Shown here: positions 16,331 to 26,315 of the stretch, one piece after another
Layout of the letters: the number at the start of each line of letters is the position of its first letter
Numbering within the stretch: position 1 is the stretch's first letter
From: an uncultured Pseudomonadales bacterium
GTDB lineage: Bacteria; Pseudomonadota; Gammaproteobacteria; Pseudomonadales; Azotimanducaceae
Length of the DNA stretch: 64,000 nt
Assembly: GCA_937921865.1 (NCBI GenBank)
Contig: CAKZWF010000031.1
Span: forward strand, 62,001-126,000
Direction of reading: 5' to 3'
The notes under the pieces: generated by a model
The model's input: the letters and a program-made list of their open reading frames with translations, nothing else
Database searches by the model: none
Told to the model about the DNA's origin: nothing
Program-made: the position numbers and the translations under genes

Positions 16331-17854
16331 GTGCATCCAGGAGTCATTGCCGAGCAGCAGCCGGACAAAATTGCCTACACGATGGCCGAGACAGGTCAGA
16401 ACATTACCTACGCAGAGCTTGAAGCAACCGCCAATCAGGGGGCGCAGCTGTTCCGGTCGTTGGGTCTGAATCGGGGTGATCATATTGCGCTGCTGCTGGA
16501 GAACCATCCACGGTTCTTTCAGATCTGCTGGGCGGCGCAACGGGCCGGTCTGTACTACACCGCGATCAGCTACCGGCTGCAGCAGGCTGAAGTGGAATAC
16601 ATCGTCGAAAACTGCGAAGCCAGGGTCTTCATCAGTTCTGCTGAGCGGCGTGCAGTGGTGGAGCCGTTGCTCGACAAAACACCGAAGGTGGAAAAATACT
16701 ACATGATTGGTGGGACAGTACCTGGTTTTGAGTCCTGGGAGGAAGCGATCGGTGCGATGCCATCCGAGCCGATTGCCGACCAGCAGGAGGGGCAGGCAAT
16801 GCTGTACTCGTCAGGTACTACCGGCTATCCCAAAGGGGTCAAAAAGCCGCTCCCCGATACCGGCTATGGAGAGGGGTTAGACATCAATCTGATGTCCGCA
16901 CTTTACGGCGCCACTGAAGAGTCCATCTACCTGTCGCCTGCACCTCTGTATCACGCTGCACCGCTGGCTTTCACCATGGGCATGCTGCGCTATGGCACCC
17001 AGGTTGTGGTGATGGAGCATTTCGATGCGGAGCGCGCGCTCGAATACATAGAGGCCTATGAAATAACTCACAGTCAGTGGGTACCGACCATGTTTGTGCG
17101 CATGCTGAAGCTGGCTGAAGAGGTCCGCGCCCGCTACGACGTGTCTTCATTGCAGTGCGCTATTCATGCTGCGGCGCCCTGTCCAATCCCGGTCAAAGAA
17201 CAGATGATTGACTGGTGGGGTCCAGTGCTTTTTGAGTACTACGCGGGTACTGAAGGTAATGGTTTCGTGCAGCTTAACTCTCAGGAATGGTTGGAGCATA
17301 AAGGCTCGGTCGGTAAACCATTGACCTGCGAAGTGTTCATCTGCGATGACGAAGGCAATGTTCTGCCGTCAGGAGAATCGGGAACGGTCTTCATGGGCGG
17401 CGGCGGTGAATTCGAATACTTCAAAGATGATGAGAAGACCAGCGGCTCGAGGCATCCGAAGGGCTGGACCACGCTGGGTGACGTCGGTTACCTCGATGAA
17501 GACGGCTACCTGTATCTGACAGATCGTAAACACTTCATGATCATATCTGGTGGTGTGAATATCTATCCGCAGGAGGCCGAAAACGCGTTGATTACCCACG
17601 ATGCGGTGATTGATGTGGCCGTCTTCGGGGTACCGAACGAAGAGTTCGGCGAAGAAGTCAAAGCCGTCGTGCAGCCCCGTGACATGGCCCAGGCAACCCC
17701 GGAGCTTGCGGTAGAACTGATGGACTACTGCCGCTCCCAGCTATCGCATGTGAAGTGTCCGCGGTCCATTGATTTTCGCCCTGAGCTGCCCCGGCATCCA
17801 ACCGGCAAGCTCTACAAGCGCCTGCTGAAAGACGAGTACTGGGCGAAAGCCTGA
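16331..17854 (+). CDS. AMP-forming acyl-CoA synthetase (FadD3/FadD13-like)
   Basis: Protein of 507 residues of the adenylate-forming superfamily. The P-loop is YSSGTTGYPKGV (about 159-170). The A5 motif appears as EYYAGTEGNG, and the hinge/A8 motif as LGDVGYLDEDGYLYLTDR followed by GGVNIYPQEAEN. PTGKLYKRLLKDEYW supplies the C-terminal catalytic lysine (A10). The GTG start follows a strong GGGGAGAG site. The enzyme activates a carboxylic acid, likely a fatty or aromatic acid, as the acyl-AMP and then the CoA thioester; chain length cannot be read from the sequence. No beta-oxidation genes are adjacent. Confidence 0.9.
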   Translation: MHPGVIAEQQPDKIAYTMAETGQNITYAELEATANQGAQLFRSLGLNRGDHIALLLENHPRFFQICWAAQRAGLYYTAISYRLQQAEVEYIVENCEARVFISSAERRAVVEPLLDKTPKVEKYYMIGGTVPGFESWEEAIGAMPSEPIADQQEGQAMLYSSGTTGYPKGVKKPLPDTGYGEGLDINLMSALYGATEESIYLSPAPLYHAAPLAFTMGMLRYGTQVVVMEHFDAERALEYIEAYEITHSQWVPTMFVRMLKLAEEVRARYDVSSLQCAIHAAAPCPIPVKEQMIDWWGPVLFEYYAGTEGNGFVQLNSQEWLEHKGSVGKPLTCEVFICDDEGNVLPSGESGTVFMGGGGEFEYFKDDEKTSGSRHPKGWTTLGDVGYLDEDGYLYLTDRKHFMIISGGVNIYPQEAENALITHDAVIDVAVFGVPNEEFGEEVKAVVQPRDMAQATPELAVELMDYCRSQLSHVKCPRSIDFRPELPRHPTGKLYKRLLKDEYWAKA

Positions 17855-17884
17855 GCGGCATGCTCCAAAGCCCGACCTGCCCGT

Positions 17885-18793
17885 TTATTCCTCGCGGAGC
17901 AGGTTGGCGGGTGCGTACTGGTCGGTGAGCGGCCGGGCATTGGTATCCCAATCCACCTCGGTACTGAACTGCCGGCGGAAATCCTGGATACGTACATCAT
18001 AAGCCCGAAGTCGTGGTGCCAGAGTGCTCGCGACTTCTTCGAGCTGCGCGATTGACGGCAATGGCCGTCCGGTTGTGATGATGATCCGGTTCGCCGATTC
18101 CCTTGATGTCACGTTGAAGAAGTCGCCGAATACCGCCTGATAGGTCGCCGATTCATGGTCATAGAGGCGGCTGATCGCGAAGGTATTCGCGACGACTACA
18201 CCATCGTCTGTGAGAATGGCTTTGGTCTCGTCCAGATACTCTGCGGTCATCAGATGCTCTGGGATATAGTCGCCGTTGAAGGCGTCGAGCATGATCAGGT
18301 CGTACTCCTCGCCGCGCATTGCCGCCCGTTTCGTGAACACCCGTCCATCCTGAACAAACGTCCGGATCTGGTCATTGCTGCGAAAGTCGAAGTAGGTCTC
18401 TGCTACTGTCACTACAGCCGGGTCAATCTCAATCACATCAATGCGTGCTTCAGGATAGATTTCATTGAGGGTTGTTGGCAGCGTGCCGCCGCCGAGACCA
18501 ACAATGAGGATCGATTTCGGGTCTGGCTGCAGCAGCAGGCCGGTCAGCATCATCCGGGCATAGCCGAATACCAGCTTTTTGGGGTTTTTAAGGTCTTTGC
18601 AGGACTGGTTGCGCTGGTCCTGGCGGACCGAAAACTGCAGGCAGATCGTCGAGCCCTGTTTGTCCAGTAATATGGTGCTGTATAGAGATCGCTCCTTGTG
18701 AATGATTCGTGCCTGCGTGGTACCTGACAGGACGATAACCATGGTCATGATCAGAAGCGCGGCGGGTAGCCTGCGGCAGCTTGTGCTACTCAA
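17885..18793 (-). CDS. Spermidine synthase-like methyltransferase-fold protein
   Basis: Protein of 302 residues from TTG 18793, which overlaps the upstream stop as TTGA and has GGAG 7 nt before it. The N-terminus is a signal/anchor-like segment (PAALLIMTMVIVLSG), followed by the polyamine-synthase domain: LIVGLGGGTLPTT (about 97-109), DVIEIDPAVVTVAE and DLIMLDAFNGDYIP. The DAF/DAYx loop and GGG loop match SpeE relatives. In many genomes this domain is fused to an MFS-like membrane domain; here the membrane part is the separate upstream gene. The true substrate of this group is unclear; polyamine synthesis should not be assumed. Confidence 0.85.
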   Translation of the reverse strand: MSSTSCRRLPAALLIMTMVIVLSGTTQARIIHKERSLYSTILLDKQGSTICLQFSVRQDQRNQSCKDLKNPKKLVFGYARMMLTGLLLQPDPKSILIVGLGGGTLPTTLNEIYPEARIDVIEIDPAVVTVAETYFDFRSNDQIRTFVQDGRVFTKRAAMRGEEYDLIMLDAFNGDYIPEHLMTAEYLDETKAILTDDGVVVANTFAISRLYDHESATYQAVFGDFFNVTSRESANRIIITTGRPLPSIAQLEEVASTLAPRLRAYDVRIQDFRRQFSTEVDWDTNARPLTDQYAPANLLREE

Positions 18794-19395
18794 TGACTTT
18801 CTCCATGAGGACGGATCTTGTGAGCAATGCTGGCAACAATGCCCATCAGGACCAATGTCGCGGTCAACAAGGTCAGAATCGTGTTGATTTCGAACCACAG
18901 CACAAAATAGAAGGAGGTGGCCAGGGTTCCGAGAGCGCTGCCCAATGTCGAGAAGAAATACAGGCGGCCGGCAATCTGGCCCGACTGGTGAGTTGATTCC
19001 ACCAGGAGCCGAACAGAGTAGGGCGAGATCATGCCGAGGATGATGGTGGGCAGAATGAACAGTATCCCGGAAGCCACCAGTGATCCGTAGCGGGGATCCT
19101 CGATGCGTTCGAAAACCAGCAACATTACCGGTTCAGCAAAATAGACCAGCGGATAGAGCAGCACGGCGGCGACAATGAAGATGACGCCGAAGCGTTGCAG
19201 AGACGGGCGATGCAGGGACAGTTTGCCGCCGAACAGGTAGCCGAGCGACAGGGACAGCATGAATATTGTGATAATGCTGCCCCAGACGTAGATGCTGCTG
19301 CCAAAGTAGGGTGCGAGCACCCGCCCGCCGAGGAGTTCCAACGACATGATGACGAAGCCGCCCACAAAGGCCAGCAGATAGATGATCAGTGCCAT
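18790..19395 (-). CDS. Membrane partner of the spermidine-synthase-like protein
   Basis: Protein of 201 residues with about six membrane helices and the start LLAFVGGFVIMSLELLGGRVLAPYFGSSIYVWGSIITIFM, which is characteristic of the membrane half of 'fused MFS/spermidine synthase' proteins. It ends four bases into the downstream gene (TTGA overlap), so both halves are translated together and likely assemble. Function of the membrane half is unknown; transport of the methyltransferase-domain substrate or anchoring is possible. The gene lies divergent from cysD with about 240 bp between them. Confidence 0.85.
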   Translation of the reverse strand: MALIIYLLAFVGGFVIMSLELLGGRVLAPYFGSSIYVWGSIITIFMLSLSLGYLFGGKLSLHRPSLQRFGVIFIVAAVLLYPLVYFAEPVMLLVFERIEDPRYGSLVASGILFILPTIILGMISPYSVRLLVESTHQSGQIAGRLYFFSTLGSALGTLATSFYFVLWFEINTILTLLTATLVLMGIVASIAHKIRPHGESH

Positions 19396-19525
19396 AGCGC
19401 TCTCGCCTCGTCAGACAGAGTTTGGTCGAGCATCAGAACGCCGTAGTGCATCAGAACTCCAATGATAATGCGGGGTGCGAGCGCGGAAGTGTACAGATAG
19501 CCATAAGGTATTAACAATCTCGGAG

Positions 19526-19554
19526 TTGTTTTGCGAAACCTGCTCCGGTCTAAT
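19526..19554 (+). promoter_or_regulatory. Candidate cysD promoter
   Basis: TTGTTT (19526-19531), 17 nt spacer, TCTAAT (19549-19554). The -10 is good and the -35 is weak, as expected for an activated promoter. An AT-rich stretch at 19501-19520 just upstream could be an activator (CysB-like) site, but I see no firm match. Confidence 0.4.
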
Positions 19555-19634
19555 TGCGCCGGTTCCGGCTTTTGGCCGCCGCGGGGTCTGTAACCCTTCG
19601 ACCTAAACCAATCTTCAGGAGTGAACAGTTCGTC

Positions 19635-20540
19635 GTGACTCAACATCTGACCCACCTCCAGCGTCTGGAAGCTGAGAGCATTCACATCATGCGTGAAGTG
19701 ATGGCGGAAGCTGAAAATCCAGTCATGCTTTATTCGATCGGCAAAGACTCGTCAGTCATGCTGCATCTGGCGATGAAGGCTTTTTATCCATCCAAACCAC
19801 CGTTCCCGCTGCTGCACGTGGATACCACCTGGAAATTCCGCGAGATGATCGAGTTTCGGGATCGGCGGGCGGCAGAACTCGGTGTCGATCTGATCGTGCA
19901 TATCAACCAGGAAGGGGTTAGCGAAGGCGTCGGGCCGTTCAGTCACGGATCGGCCGTGCACACCGACATCATGAAAACCCAGAGCCTCAAGCAGGCCCTG
20001 GATAAGTATAAGTTTGACGCGGCTTTTGGTGGGGCGCGGCGCGACGAAGAAAAATCTCGGGCGAAAGAACGAATCTTCTCTTTCCGTAATCCACAGCACC
20101 GCTGGGATCCAAAAAACCAGCGCCCGGAGCTGTGGCATCTGTATAACGGACGAGTGCGCGCTGGTGAAAGCATGCGCGTGTTTCCGCTGTCCAACTGGAC
20201 GGACTTGGATATCTGGCAGTACATCTACCAGGAGAACATTCCCATCGTGCCACTCTACTACGCTCAGTCTCGCCCCGTTGTCGAACGCGACGGGATGCTG
20301 ATTATGGTGGATGACGATCGTATTCCGCTGGAAGCTGGCGAAGTACCGGAAGAGAAGGTAGTTCGATTCAGAACGCTGGGCTGTTACCCGCTCACCGGTG
20401 CCATTGAGAGCAGAGCCGACAATCTCGCAACCATCATCGAAGAAATGCTGGTGGCTCGAACCTCGGAACGGGAAGGGCGGGCTATCGACAAAGATGGCTC
20501 CGCATCCATGGAGAAGAAAAAGCAGGAAGGGTACTTCTAA
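19635..20540 (+). CDS. cysD: Sulfate adenylyltransferase subunit 2 (CysD)
   Basis: Protein of 301 residues from GTG 19635, preceded by AGGAG about 14 nt upstream. [20 protein letters not shown] (32-51) is the PP-loop variant of CysD, and [19 protein letters not shown] plus the C-terminal GRAIDKDG...[10 protein letters not shown] are signature stretches. CysD forms APS from ATP and sulfate with energy from GTP hydrolysis by CysN. The stop overlaps the start of cysNC as TAATG. This is assimilatory sulfate activation; the later steps (CysH, CysIJ) are not in the window. Confidence 0.97.
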   Translation: MTQHLTHLQRLEAESIHIMREVMAEAENPVMLYSIGKDSSVMLHLAMKAFYPSKPPFPLLHVDTTWKFREMIEFRDRRAAELGVDLIVHINQEGVSEGVGPFSHGSAVHTDIMKTQSLKQALDKYKFDAAFGGARRDEEKSRAKERIFSFRNPQHRWDPKNQRPELWHLYNGRVRAGESMRVFPLSNWTDLDIWQYIYQENIPIVPLYYAQSRPVVERDGMLIMVDDDRIPLEAGEVPEEKVVRFRTLGCYPLTGAIESRADNLATIIEEMLVARTSEREGRAIDKDGSASMEKKKQEGYF

Positions 20541-22435
20541 TGAACAGCACTGGCTCACCTGCAGATATCGAAGGCTATCTTGAAGATCAGGCCTCAAAAA
20601 CCACGCTGCGATTTCTGACCTGCGGCAGTGTCGATGACGGCAAAAGCACGCTTATTGGTCGTCTGCTCTACGATTCCAAGCTGATTTTCGAAGACCAGCT
20701 CGCCGCGCTGGAAGCCGACAGCCGCCGGCAGGGCACTCAGGGGGGTGAAATCGACCTCGCGCTGCTCGTGGATGGTCTCGCCGCTGAGCGCGAGCAGGGC
20801 ATCACCATCGACGTGGCGTACCGGTTTTTTGCTACAGACAAACGTAAATTTGTCGTGGCCGATACGCCCGGCCACGAACAGTACACGCGCAACATGGCGA
20901 CGGGAGCGTCCAACGCTGAAGCCGCCATCATCCTGATCGATGCCCGCAAAGGTGTGCTCACACAAACTCGCCGACACAGCTATATCGTATCGCTGTTCGG
21001 TATTAAAGAAGTTGTGCTCGCGATTAACAAAATGGACCTGGTCGATTACGACGAAAAGGTCTTCGCCCGGATTGTCGATGAATATCGTCACTTCGCTGCC
21101 GGTCTTGGTCTGACTATTACTAACATTCCGATGTCGGCGCTGAACGGTGCCAACGTGATGGGCGGGTCAGACTTGATGCCCTGGTACGATGGACCCAGCC
21201 TGCTTGAGTGGCTGGAAACCGTGGACGTATCCGGTGGCCTTGATGAAGATCCTTTCCGCATGCCGGTGCAGTGGGTTAATCGCCCGAATCTGGATTTCCG
21301 CGGCTTCAGCGGCACCATTGCCAGCGGTCGGGTAGAGCCAGGGCTGGAAGTCCAACTGCTGCCGTCGGGTGCCCGCTCGCGGGTGGCTCGTGTCGTCACC
21401 TTCGATGGCGATCTGCCTACGGCAGGTCCTGGAGAGGCTGTCACCATCGTCTTAGAAGATGAAGTGGATGCCAGCCGTGGTGAGGTGATCTGTGCGGCGG
21501 ACGATCCGATTGACACCTCTGACCAGCTGGCTGTACACATACTCTGGATGGACGAACACGAACTCTATCCTGGTCGTCAGTACTACCTTAAGACCGCAAC
21601 CAAAACTGTGCCCTGTGTGGTCACCGAGCTTAAACATAAGATCAACGTCAACACCATGGAGCATCAGCCGGCACGACGCCTGGAACTCAATGAAGTGGGT
21701 GTGGGTAATCTCAGCCTGAGCGACCGTGTGGCCTTCACCCGCTATGGCAACAATCGCGAACTTGGCAGCTTCATCCTGATGGATCGGCAGTCTTTTGCGA
21801 CTGTTGGTGTTGGCTTGTTTGATTTCTCGCTGAGGCGGGCTGAGAATGTGGTCTGGCAGGCTTTGACGGTCGACAAGTTCAGTCGTTCAGAAATCAAGCA
21901 TCAGAAGCCCTGTGTGATCTGGTTGACTGGTTTATCGGGTTCCGGCAAGTCAACCATTGCGAACGTACTGGAAAACAGACTGCATGACCTTCATCGGCAT
22001 ACCTATGTTCTTGACGGTGACAATGTTCGTCACGGCTTGAATCGAGACCTGGGTTTTACCGAAGCAGACCGGGTGGAAAACATTCGCCGTGTTGGCGAAA
22101 CAGCGAAGCTGATGGTGGATGCCGGCCTGATAACAATTGTCTCTTTCATCTCCCCGTATGTCACAGAGCGACGCATGGTGCGGGATCTGCTTGAAGACGG
22201 GGAGTTCATTGAGGTATTTGTCGATACCCCTCTGGAAATCTGCGAACAGCGGGATCCCAAAGGTCTGTACCGGAAAGCCCGGGCTGGGGAAATCAAGAAT
22301 TTCACCGGTATTGGATCGGAGTATCAGGCTCCGGAAAATCCCGAGTATGTTCTGTCGACAGTAGATCAGACTGCGGAAGAGTCGGCTGAGCAACTGCTGA
22401 AATTTCTTGCGGACCGGGACATCGTTCAGCGCTAG
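20540..22435 (+). CDS. cysNC: Bifunctional sulfate adenylyltransferase subunit 1 / APS kinase (CysNC)
   Basis: Protein of 631 residues. The N-terminal CysN part is an EF-Tu-like GTPase: GSVDDGKST (29-37), [12 protein letters not shown] (108 onward) and NKMD. Beta-barrel domains follow to about residue 440. The C-terminal APS kinase has its own P-loop, GLSGSGKST (464-472), with [16 protein letters not shown] and [15 protein letters not shown]. It makes APS with CysD and phosphorylates it to PAPS. The CysN-CysC fusion is known from many bacteria. The following gene starts directly at the stop codon (TAGATG). Confidence 0.97.
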   Translation: MNSTGSPADIEGYLEDQASKTTLRFLTCGSVDDGKSTLIGRLLYDSKLIFEDQLAALEADSRRQGTQGGEIDLALLVDGLAAEREQGITIDVAYRFFATDKRKFVVADTPGHEQYTRNMATGASNAEAAIILIDARKGVLTQTRRHSYIVSLFGIKEVVLAINKMDLVDYDEKVFARIVDEYRHFAAGLGLTITNIPMSALNGANVMGGSDLMPWYDGPSLLEWLETVDVSGGLDEDPFRMPVQWVNRPNLDFRGFSGTIASGRVEPGLEVQLLPSGARSRVARVVTFDGDLPTAGPGEAVTIVLEDEVDASRGEVICAADDPIDTSDQLAVHILWMDEHELYPGRQYYLKTATKTVPCVVTELKHKINVNTMEHQPARRLELNEVGVGNLSLSDRVAFTRYGNNRELGSFILMDRQSFATVGVGLFDFSLRRAENVVWQALTVDKFSRSEIKHQKPCVIWLTGLSGSGKSTIANVLENRLHDLHRHTYVLDGDNVRHGLNRDLGFTEADRVENIRRVGETAKLMVDAGLITIVSFISPYVTERRMVRDLLEDGEFIEVFVDTPLEICEQRDPKGLYRKARAGEIKNFTGIGSEYQAPENPEYVLSTVDQTAEESAEQLLKFLADRDIVQR

Positions 22436-23242
22436 ATGCACATTGCAATCACCGTCCGCAACATGGGTCCCCAGTCCAGCCTGGGGATCCTTTCCGAATG
22501 CGCGCGCGAGGCTGAGACCGCAGGGTTCGAGTCGCTGTGGATAACCGACCACATTGCGATTCCGCCTGATGACTCTGAAGGCAGCAATGGCCGCTACCTG
22601 GATCCGCTGGTGACTCTGGGATTCCTCGCAGGCATTACCCGCCGCATCAAGCTGGGTACGGGCGTTCTGATTCTGCCGTATCGGCCAGCTTTACCTACTG
22701 CAAAACAGATAGCCACGCTGCAGGAACTGTCAGCGGGGCGACTGCTGCTTGGTGCAGGTATTGGCTGGATGGATGCAGAATTTCGAGCGCTGGGTCTGGA
22801 TCGCCGCCAGCGTGGTGCTGATTCAGACGCGGTGCTTGAGTTTCTCAATCGCTGTTTCGCCAGCGACACAGTCTCGGCCAATGGTCAGGAGTTTCTGTTT
22901 CGCCCCAAACCCGGTCGCCCACCCATCTACATTGGTGGGGCCGCTAAAAATGCTCTGCCGCGTGCTGTGGCTCATGATGCGGGCTGGATGCCGATGGGTA
23001 TTGAACCCCATCGACTGGCAGGAGACATCGAGCACTATCACCAGCTGTGCGCAGAGGCAGACAGCAAGCCGAGAGGGATCACCGTGTTGCGTGGGTTGCC
23101 ACTCGAGGATCGGCAGTCTGCGCTGGAGATTGTTGATGGTTATCGTCAACTCGGCGTCGAGCGGCTGGTTTGTGCGTGCCGCTATGACAACGCCGAGGAG
23201 TTCTCCATTCAGGCTGCTGCACTTGCCGAGCTGCTGTTTTAG
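22436..23242 (+). CDS. LLM-class flavin-dependent oxidoreductase
   Basis: Protein of 268 residues of the luciferase-like monooxygenase fold. The N-terminus MHIAITVRNMGPQSS...AREAETAGFESLWITDHI, the segment KLGTGVLILPYRPALPTAKQIATLQELSAGRLLLGAGIGWM, and PGRPPIYIGGAAKNALPRAVAHDAGW match the F420/FMN-dependent TIM-barrel group. The cofactor (FMN or F420) cannot be decided from the sequence. It starts directly after cysNC, so it is in the sulfate operon; a role in sulfonate or other organosulfur oxidation is an attractive but unproven guess. Confidence 0.88.
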   Translation: MHIAITVRNMGPQSSLGILSECAREAETAGFESLWITDHIAIPPDDSEGSNGRYLDPLVTLGFLAGITRRIKLGTGVLILPYRPALPTAKQIATLQELSAGRLLLGAGIGWMDAEFRALGLDRRQRGADSDAVLEFLNRCFASDTVSANGQEFLFRPKPGRPPIYIGGAAKNALPRAVAHDAGWMPMGIEPHRLAGDIEHYHQLCAEADSKPRGITVLRGLPLEDRQSALEIVDGYRQLGVERLVCACRYDNAEEFSIQAAALAELLF

Positions 23243-23243
23243 C

Positions 23244-23645
23244 TCAGCGTTTCAGCGGAACTTCTTCAGTCTGGCTGCCAGCTTCTTTCCAGGCCTTGAA
23301 GCCGCCGCCTATGTGGCAGACGTTTTCCAGTCCCATTCGTTGCACGGTCTGTGTTGCCAGCGCTGAGCGCCAGCCGCTCTGGCAATAGAAAACAAAGCGT
23401 TTAGGCTCCGCAAACAGCGGTTTAAAATAGGGACTTTCCGGGTCAATCCAGAATTCCAGCATGCCCCGGGTGGCGTGGAAGGCACCTGGAATCTTACCTT
23501 CGCGCTGTAGTTCCCGGACGTCGCGGATATCGACAAACACCACGTCGTCACTGCCAACGAGTTCAACCGCCTGTTCTGGCGTCAGGGTTTCGATTTCTGC
23601 CGTGGCGTCATCGAGCAGTTGTTGAAAGCCAATTTTGATTGCCAT
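23244..23645 (-). CDS. Single-domain rhodanese-like protein
   Basis: Protein of 133 residues with one rhodanese domain: VVFVDIRDVRELQREGKIPGAFHATRGMLEFW (36-66) and the active-site loop FYCQSGWRSALA with catalytic cysteine 88. It probably transfers or carries sulfane sulfur; thiosulfate or persulfide could be the donor. It lies tail to tail with the LLM oxidoreductase, one base apart, so its sulfur chemistry may be related to the cysD-cysNC operon, though it is on the other strand. The substrate is unknown. Confidence 0.92.
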   Translation of the reverse strand: MAIKIGFQQLLDDATAEIETLTPEQAVELVGSDDVVFVDIRDVRELQREGKIPGAFHATRGMLEFWIDPESPYFKPLFAEPKRFVFYCQSGWRSALATQTVQRMGLENVCHIGGGFKAWKEAGSQTEEVPLKR

Positions 23646-23766
23646 GATCGTTACGCTCCTGGTTGTCCTGTTTTGTATTGTCCGTGTTTGGAAGCAGCGG
23701 TCATGCCGTCGTGCTGTCAGTTCCCGGTCAGGCCGATATTGAGTCCTGGCGACGACTGTGACTCGG

Positions 23767-25071
23767 CTACCGTCCGGCTGCGCCTGAGTGCCTCGGCTCT
23801 TTGACCCGCAGTGCTACCATCAGCCCGCCGCTGAGTAGAAAAGCGATAGACACCGCAAAAACTGCGCCATAACCGAAGCTCGCGGCAATGAAGCCACCCG
23901 CCAAAGGACCCAGTGTACCGGCAAATTCTGAAGCCGTGTTGGCCACCGCAATCCGCACGGGCAGATCCTCGCGGTTACCGAATTCTAAAGTCAGATTCAT
24001 GCTGGCGTTCTGGAAGCCCTGAACGGCGGCGCCAATCCCGGCGAAGACCACCACCATTGCAACAATGCCTGTAAATACCAGCAGCGCGCAGGTGGCTGCA
24101 ATCCAGAGGCTGGTTGCCAGGATGAAGACAATTCGAAAACCATGTCGGTCACCAATGGCACCCCAGACCAGATTGGAGACAGTACTGGCAATCGTGAACG
24201 CCACCGTGGTCAACGCCAGGTTGGCACCAGATAACTGCATGTTGGTACCGGCATAGAGCACGTAGAAGGGCATTGCCATGCGACCTGCGCTGGTCAAAGC
24301 TCGGGCAGTGAAGTAACGGGCGAAGTCAGGGTCACCTCTCAGCAACGCCGGGAGTTCCCGTAGACGCGACGCAACCGACGATTTCTCGCGCAGTATGGGA
24401 GGCTCGGGTTCGTGCATGAACAGCAGGGTCAGCAGACCACACATGGTCAACACGAATGCCAGCACGAAGGTATACGAATATCCGTAGATATCAGGCGTAT
24501 CACCCAGAAAGTACTCACCGCCGGCCAGCGCAACGATGGCAGAGGTAATCCCCGCGAGAAAGTTTCGCAGGCCGGTCAATCGGCCGCGTTTGGAGACTGG
24601 AATGACTTTTGCCATCAGATAGTTGAACAGCACGCCCTGCATACCTTGAAACAACCCGAACAGGGTCAGAAAGGCAAAAATGGCCAGCAGCGCAGAGCGC
24701 TGGTCAAGCAACAGTCCGGACAGTGCGATACCCAGAATAGAAAACCGCATCATCGTGCCGATGACCATGCCTACCGGCAGTACTTTGGGGCGGTGTTCAA
24801 TCAGTGTGGCGCCATAGAATGGCGTCAGCATCATGCCCAGAGATTGCAGCGCCAGCGCCGTGCCGACAGCAATGTTGGATCCGTTGGAGAGCAGCAAAAT
24901 GTAGGCCGGCAGGAAGGTAGGGGCGTTTAGTAATCGAAAGCCGGTTTGTCCCAGCATGCCATGGCACAAGTGGGCAAGGAAATTTCGGGTCAGGTTACGA
25001 CGAACTTCAATGTCGAAGCGCCGTTCCAGGCGGCGAGCATTGCCAGCGCTGGTTTGCTTGCGGTCATTCAT
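23767..25071 (-). CDS. Major facilitator superfamily transporter
   Basis: Protein of 434 residues with about 12 predicted helices. The N-terminal cytoplasmic stretch of about 35 residues is basic (RRLERRFDIEVRRNLTRNF). The loop between helices 2 and 3 (GATLIEHRPKVLPVGM) and KRGRLTGLRNFLAG occupy the positions of MFS cytoplasmic loops. The second half repeats the pattern with VWGAIGDRHGFRIVFI. No substrate signature is visible. It may be an efflux or uptake permease. The gene stands alone, with a 120 bp gap before the rhodanese and an AT-rich region upstream. Confidence 0.88.
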   Translation of the reverse strand: MNDRKQTSAGNARRLERRFDIEVRRNLTRNFLAHLCHGMLGQTGFRLLNAPTFLPAYILLLSNGSNIAVGTALALQSLGMMLTPFYGATLIEHRPKVLPVGMVIGTMMRFSILGIALSGLLLDQRSALLAIFAFLTLFGLFQGMQGVLFNYLMAKVIPVSKRGRLTGLRNFLAGITSAIVALAGGEYFLGDTPDIYGYSYTFVLAFVLTMCGLLTLLFMHEPEPPILREKSSVASRLRELPALLRGDPDFARYFTARALTSAGRMAMPFYVLYAGTNMQLSGANLALTTVAFTIASTVSNLVWGAIGDRHGFRIVFILATSLWIAATCALLVFTGIVAMVVVFAGIGAAVQGFQNASMNLTLEFGNREDLPVRIAVANTASEFAGTLGPLAGGFIAASFGYGAVFAVSIAFLLSGGLMVALRVKEPRHSGAAGR

Positions 25072-25303
25072 CCCGGCAGACCGGCAGACCTTTTGCCGGA
25101 GCTGAACAAGCGCCGGGAAACGTCAGTTTTGGCGCTGCAGCGGCAGCCTTCAGAGCGTTTCTGATAATGTCCGGAGCCCATAACAAATCTATATATATCA
25201 ATAAGATGAGTGATAATCAGAGCAATTGGCACGAATACTGTTTGGTCTTGGGTAGAGGGGTCACCTGACCACAAATTTGTTATTCGATAATTGTAGGCAG
25301 TGC

Positions 25304-25507
25304 ATGAGTAACCGAGTTGTAAAAAGCATCTATCCGGAACAGTTTGCAACCACTCCGGACCTTCTTCACGTTGTTATCCCCAGATTGGAAATCGTTGCCG
25401 AAATGGCTGTGCGGGGGGAAGACGCGACCCTCAACGACGTCTGCCTTGCGGTAGCCGTCGTTGCCGATGCTATCGGGAGTGCCGCGCTCAGCGACCTTTC
25501 CAGTTAG
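25304..25507 (+). CDS. Possible small protein of unknown function
   Basis: ORF of 67 codons from ATG 25304 with codon use like its neighbours. The product (IYPEQFATTPDLLHVVIPRLEIVAEMAVRG...) looks like a small soluble helical protein. The Shine-Dalgarno match is weak, and its end overlaps the tail of the crotonase gene by 20 nt. The upstream 230 bp (25072-25303) are AT-rich and contain ACAAATTTGT, a small palindrome. I recognise no family. It may be real or a chance ORF. Confidence 0.4.
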   Translation: MSNRVVKSIYPEQFATTPDLLHVVIPRLEIVAEMAVRGEDATLNDVCLAVAVVADAIGSAALSDLSS

Positions 25508-26258
25508 GCGCTCGCTTTTCTGCGAAGGCTTTGGGACCTTCGACAAAGTCTTCGCTGGTCACCATGGCTTTCACAGAGTCGTACTGGGTGCGCATTGACG
25601 CTTCCAGTGACGCCTCACTCAGACTCCGATAGACCACATCTTTACTGGCCCTGATCGATAGCGGCGCACAGGCGCAGATCTCCGCTGCCCAGCGTTGCGC
25701 TGCTGCCATCAACTGGTCGTGCTCGACCACTTCATTGACGAAGCCCAGCTCCTTGCCTTCTTCCGGTGATACATGACGGCCTGTCAGGATCATTCCCAGC
25801 GCTCGTTTCGGCCCGATCTGGCGTGGCAGACGGTTCAGGCCACCGGCCAATGCAGCGAGACCTACTTTGGGTTCCGGGAGCGCAAATTTCGCTTTGTCGG
25901 AGGCTATGATGAGGTCACACGCCAGCGCAATCTCAAAGCCACCCCCCATCGCGACGCCGTTCACTGCGGCGATGACAGGTTTGGTCAGGTCGAATCGGGA
26001 TGTCAGACCGCCAAACCCTCTTGGCATTGGCACTCTCTCACCACCTTCCGCCTGGTGACGCAGGTCGTTACCTGCGGAGAAACCCCTACCGTTACCGGTG
26101 ATGATGGCCACCCAGGCATCGTCGTCGGCAGCAAAGTCATCAAAGACCTCGCCGAGTTCTGCGTTTGCCGGTGGATGTAGGGCGTTGAGCCGGTCGGGTC
26201 GATTTATCGTCACGGTGACGATGTGATTGTGCTTCTCAACTAAACAGTACTCGGTCAT
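25488..26258 (-). CDS. Enoyl-CoA hydratase/isomerase family protein (crotonase)
   Basis: Protein of 256 residues from ATG 26258, chosen because GGAGG sits 8 nt upstream; an ATG 15 nt earlier lies within that site. The oxyanion-hole motifs GRGFSAGNDLRHQ and NGVAMGGGFEIALACDLIIA are typical, and the second catalytic region GLAALAGGLNRLPRQIGPKRALGMILTGR is present. The usual hydratase glutamates are not both conserved (the second is in PEPKVGLAALAGG), so hydratase versus isomerase activity is uncertain. Its substrate would be a 2-enoyl or 3-enoyl-CoA ester. Confidence 0.88.
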   Translation of the reverse strand: MTEYCLVEKHNHIVTVTINRPDRLNALHPPANAELGEVFDDFAADDDAWVAIITGNGRGFSAGNDLRHQAEGGERVPMPRGFGGLTSRFDLTKPVIAAVNGVAMGGGFEIALACDLIIASDKAKFALPEPKVGLAALAGGLNRLPRQIGPKRALGMILTGRHVSPEEGKELGFVNEVVEHDQLMAAAQRWAAEICACAPLSIRASKDVVYRSLSEASLEASMRTQYDSVKAMVTSEDFVEGPKAFAEKRAPNWKGR

Positions 26259-26315
26259 CTGTGCTCCCTCCAACTGACCTGTCAGATGTCTGTAACGTCG
26301 CTTGGCACGATGGCG

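Noticed and set aside
19386-19685. Minus-strand ORF of 99 codons over the cysD promoter
   Set aside because: It overlaps the cysD start region and shows no conserved pattern.
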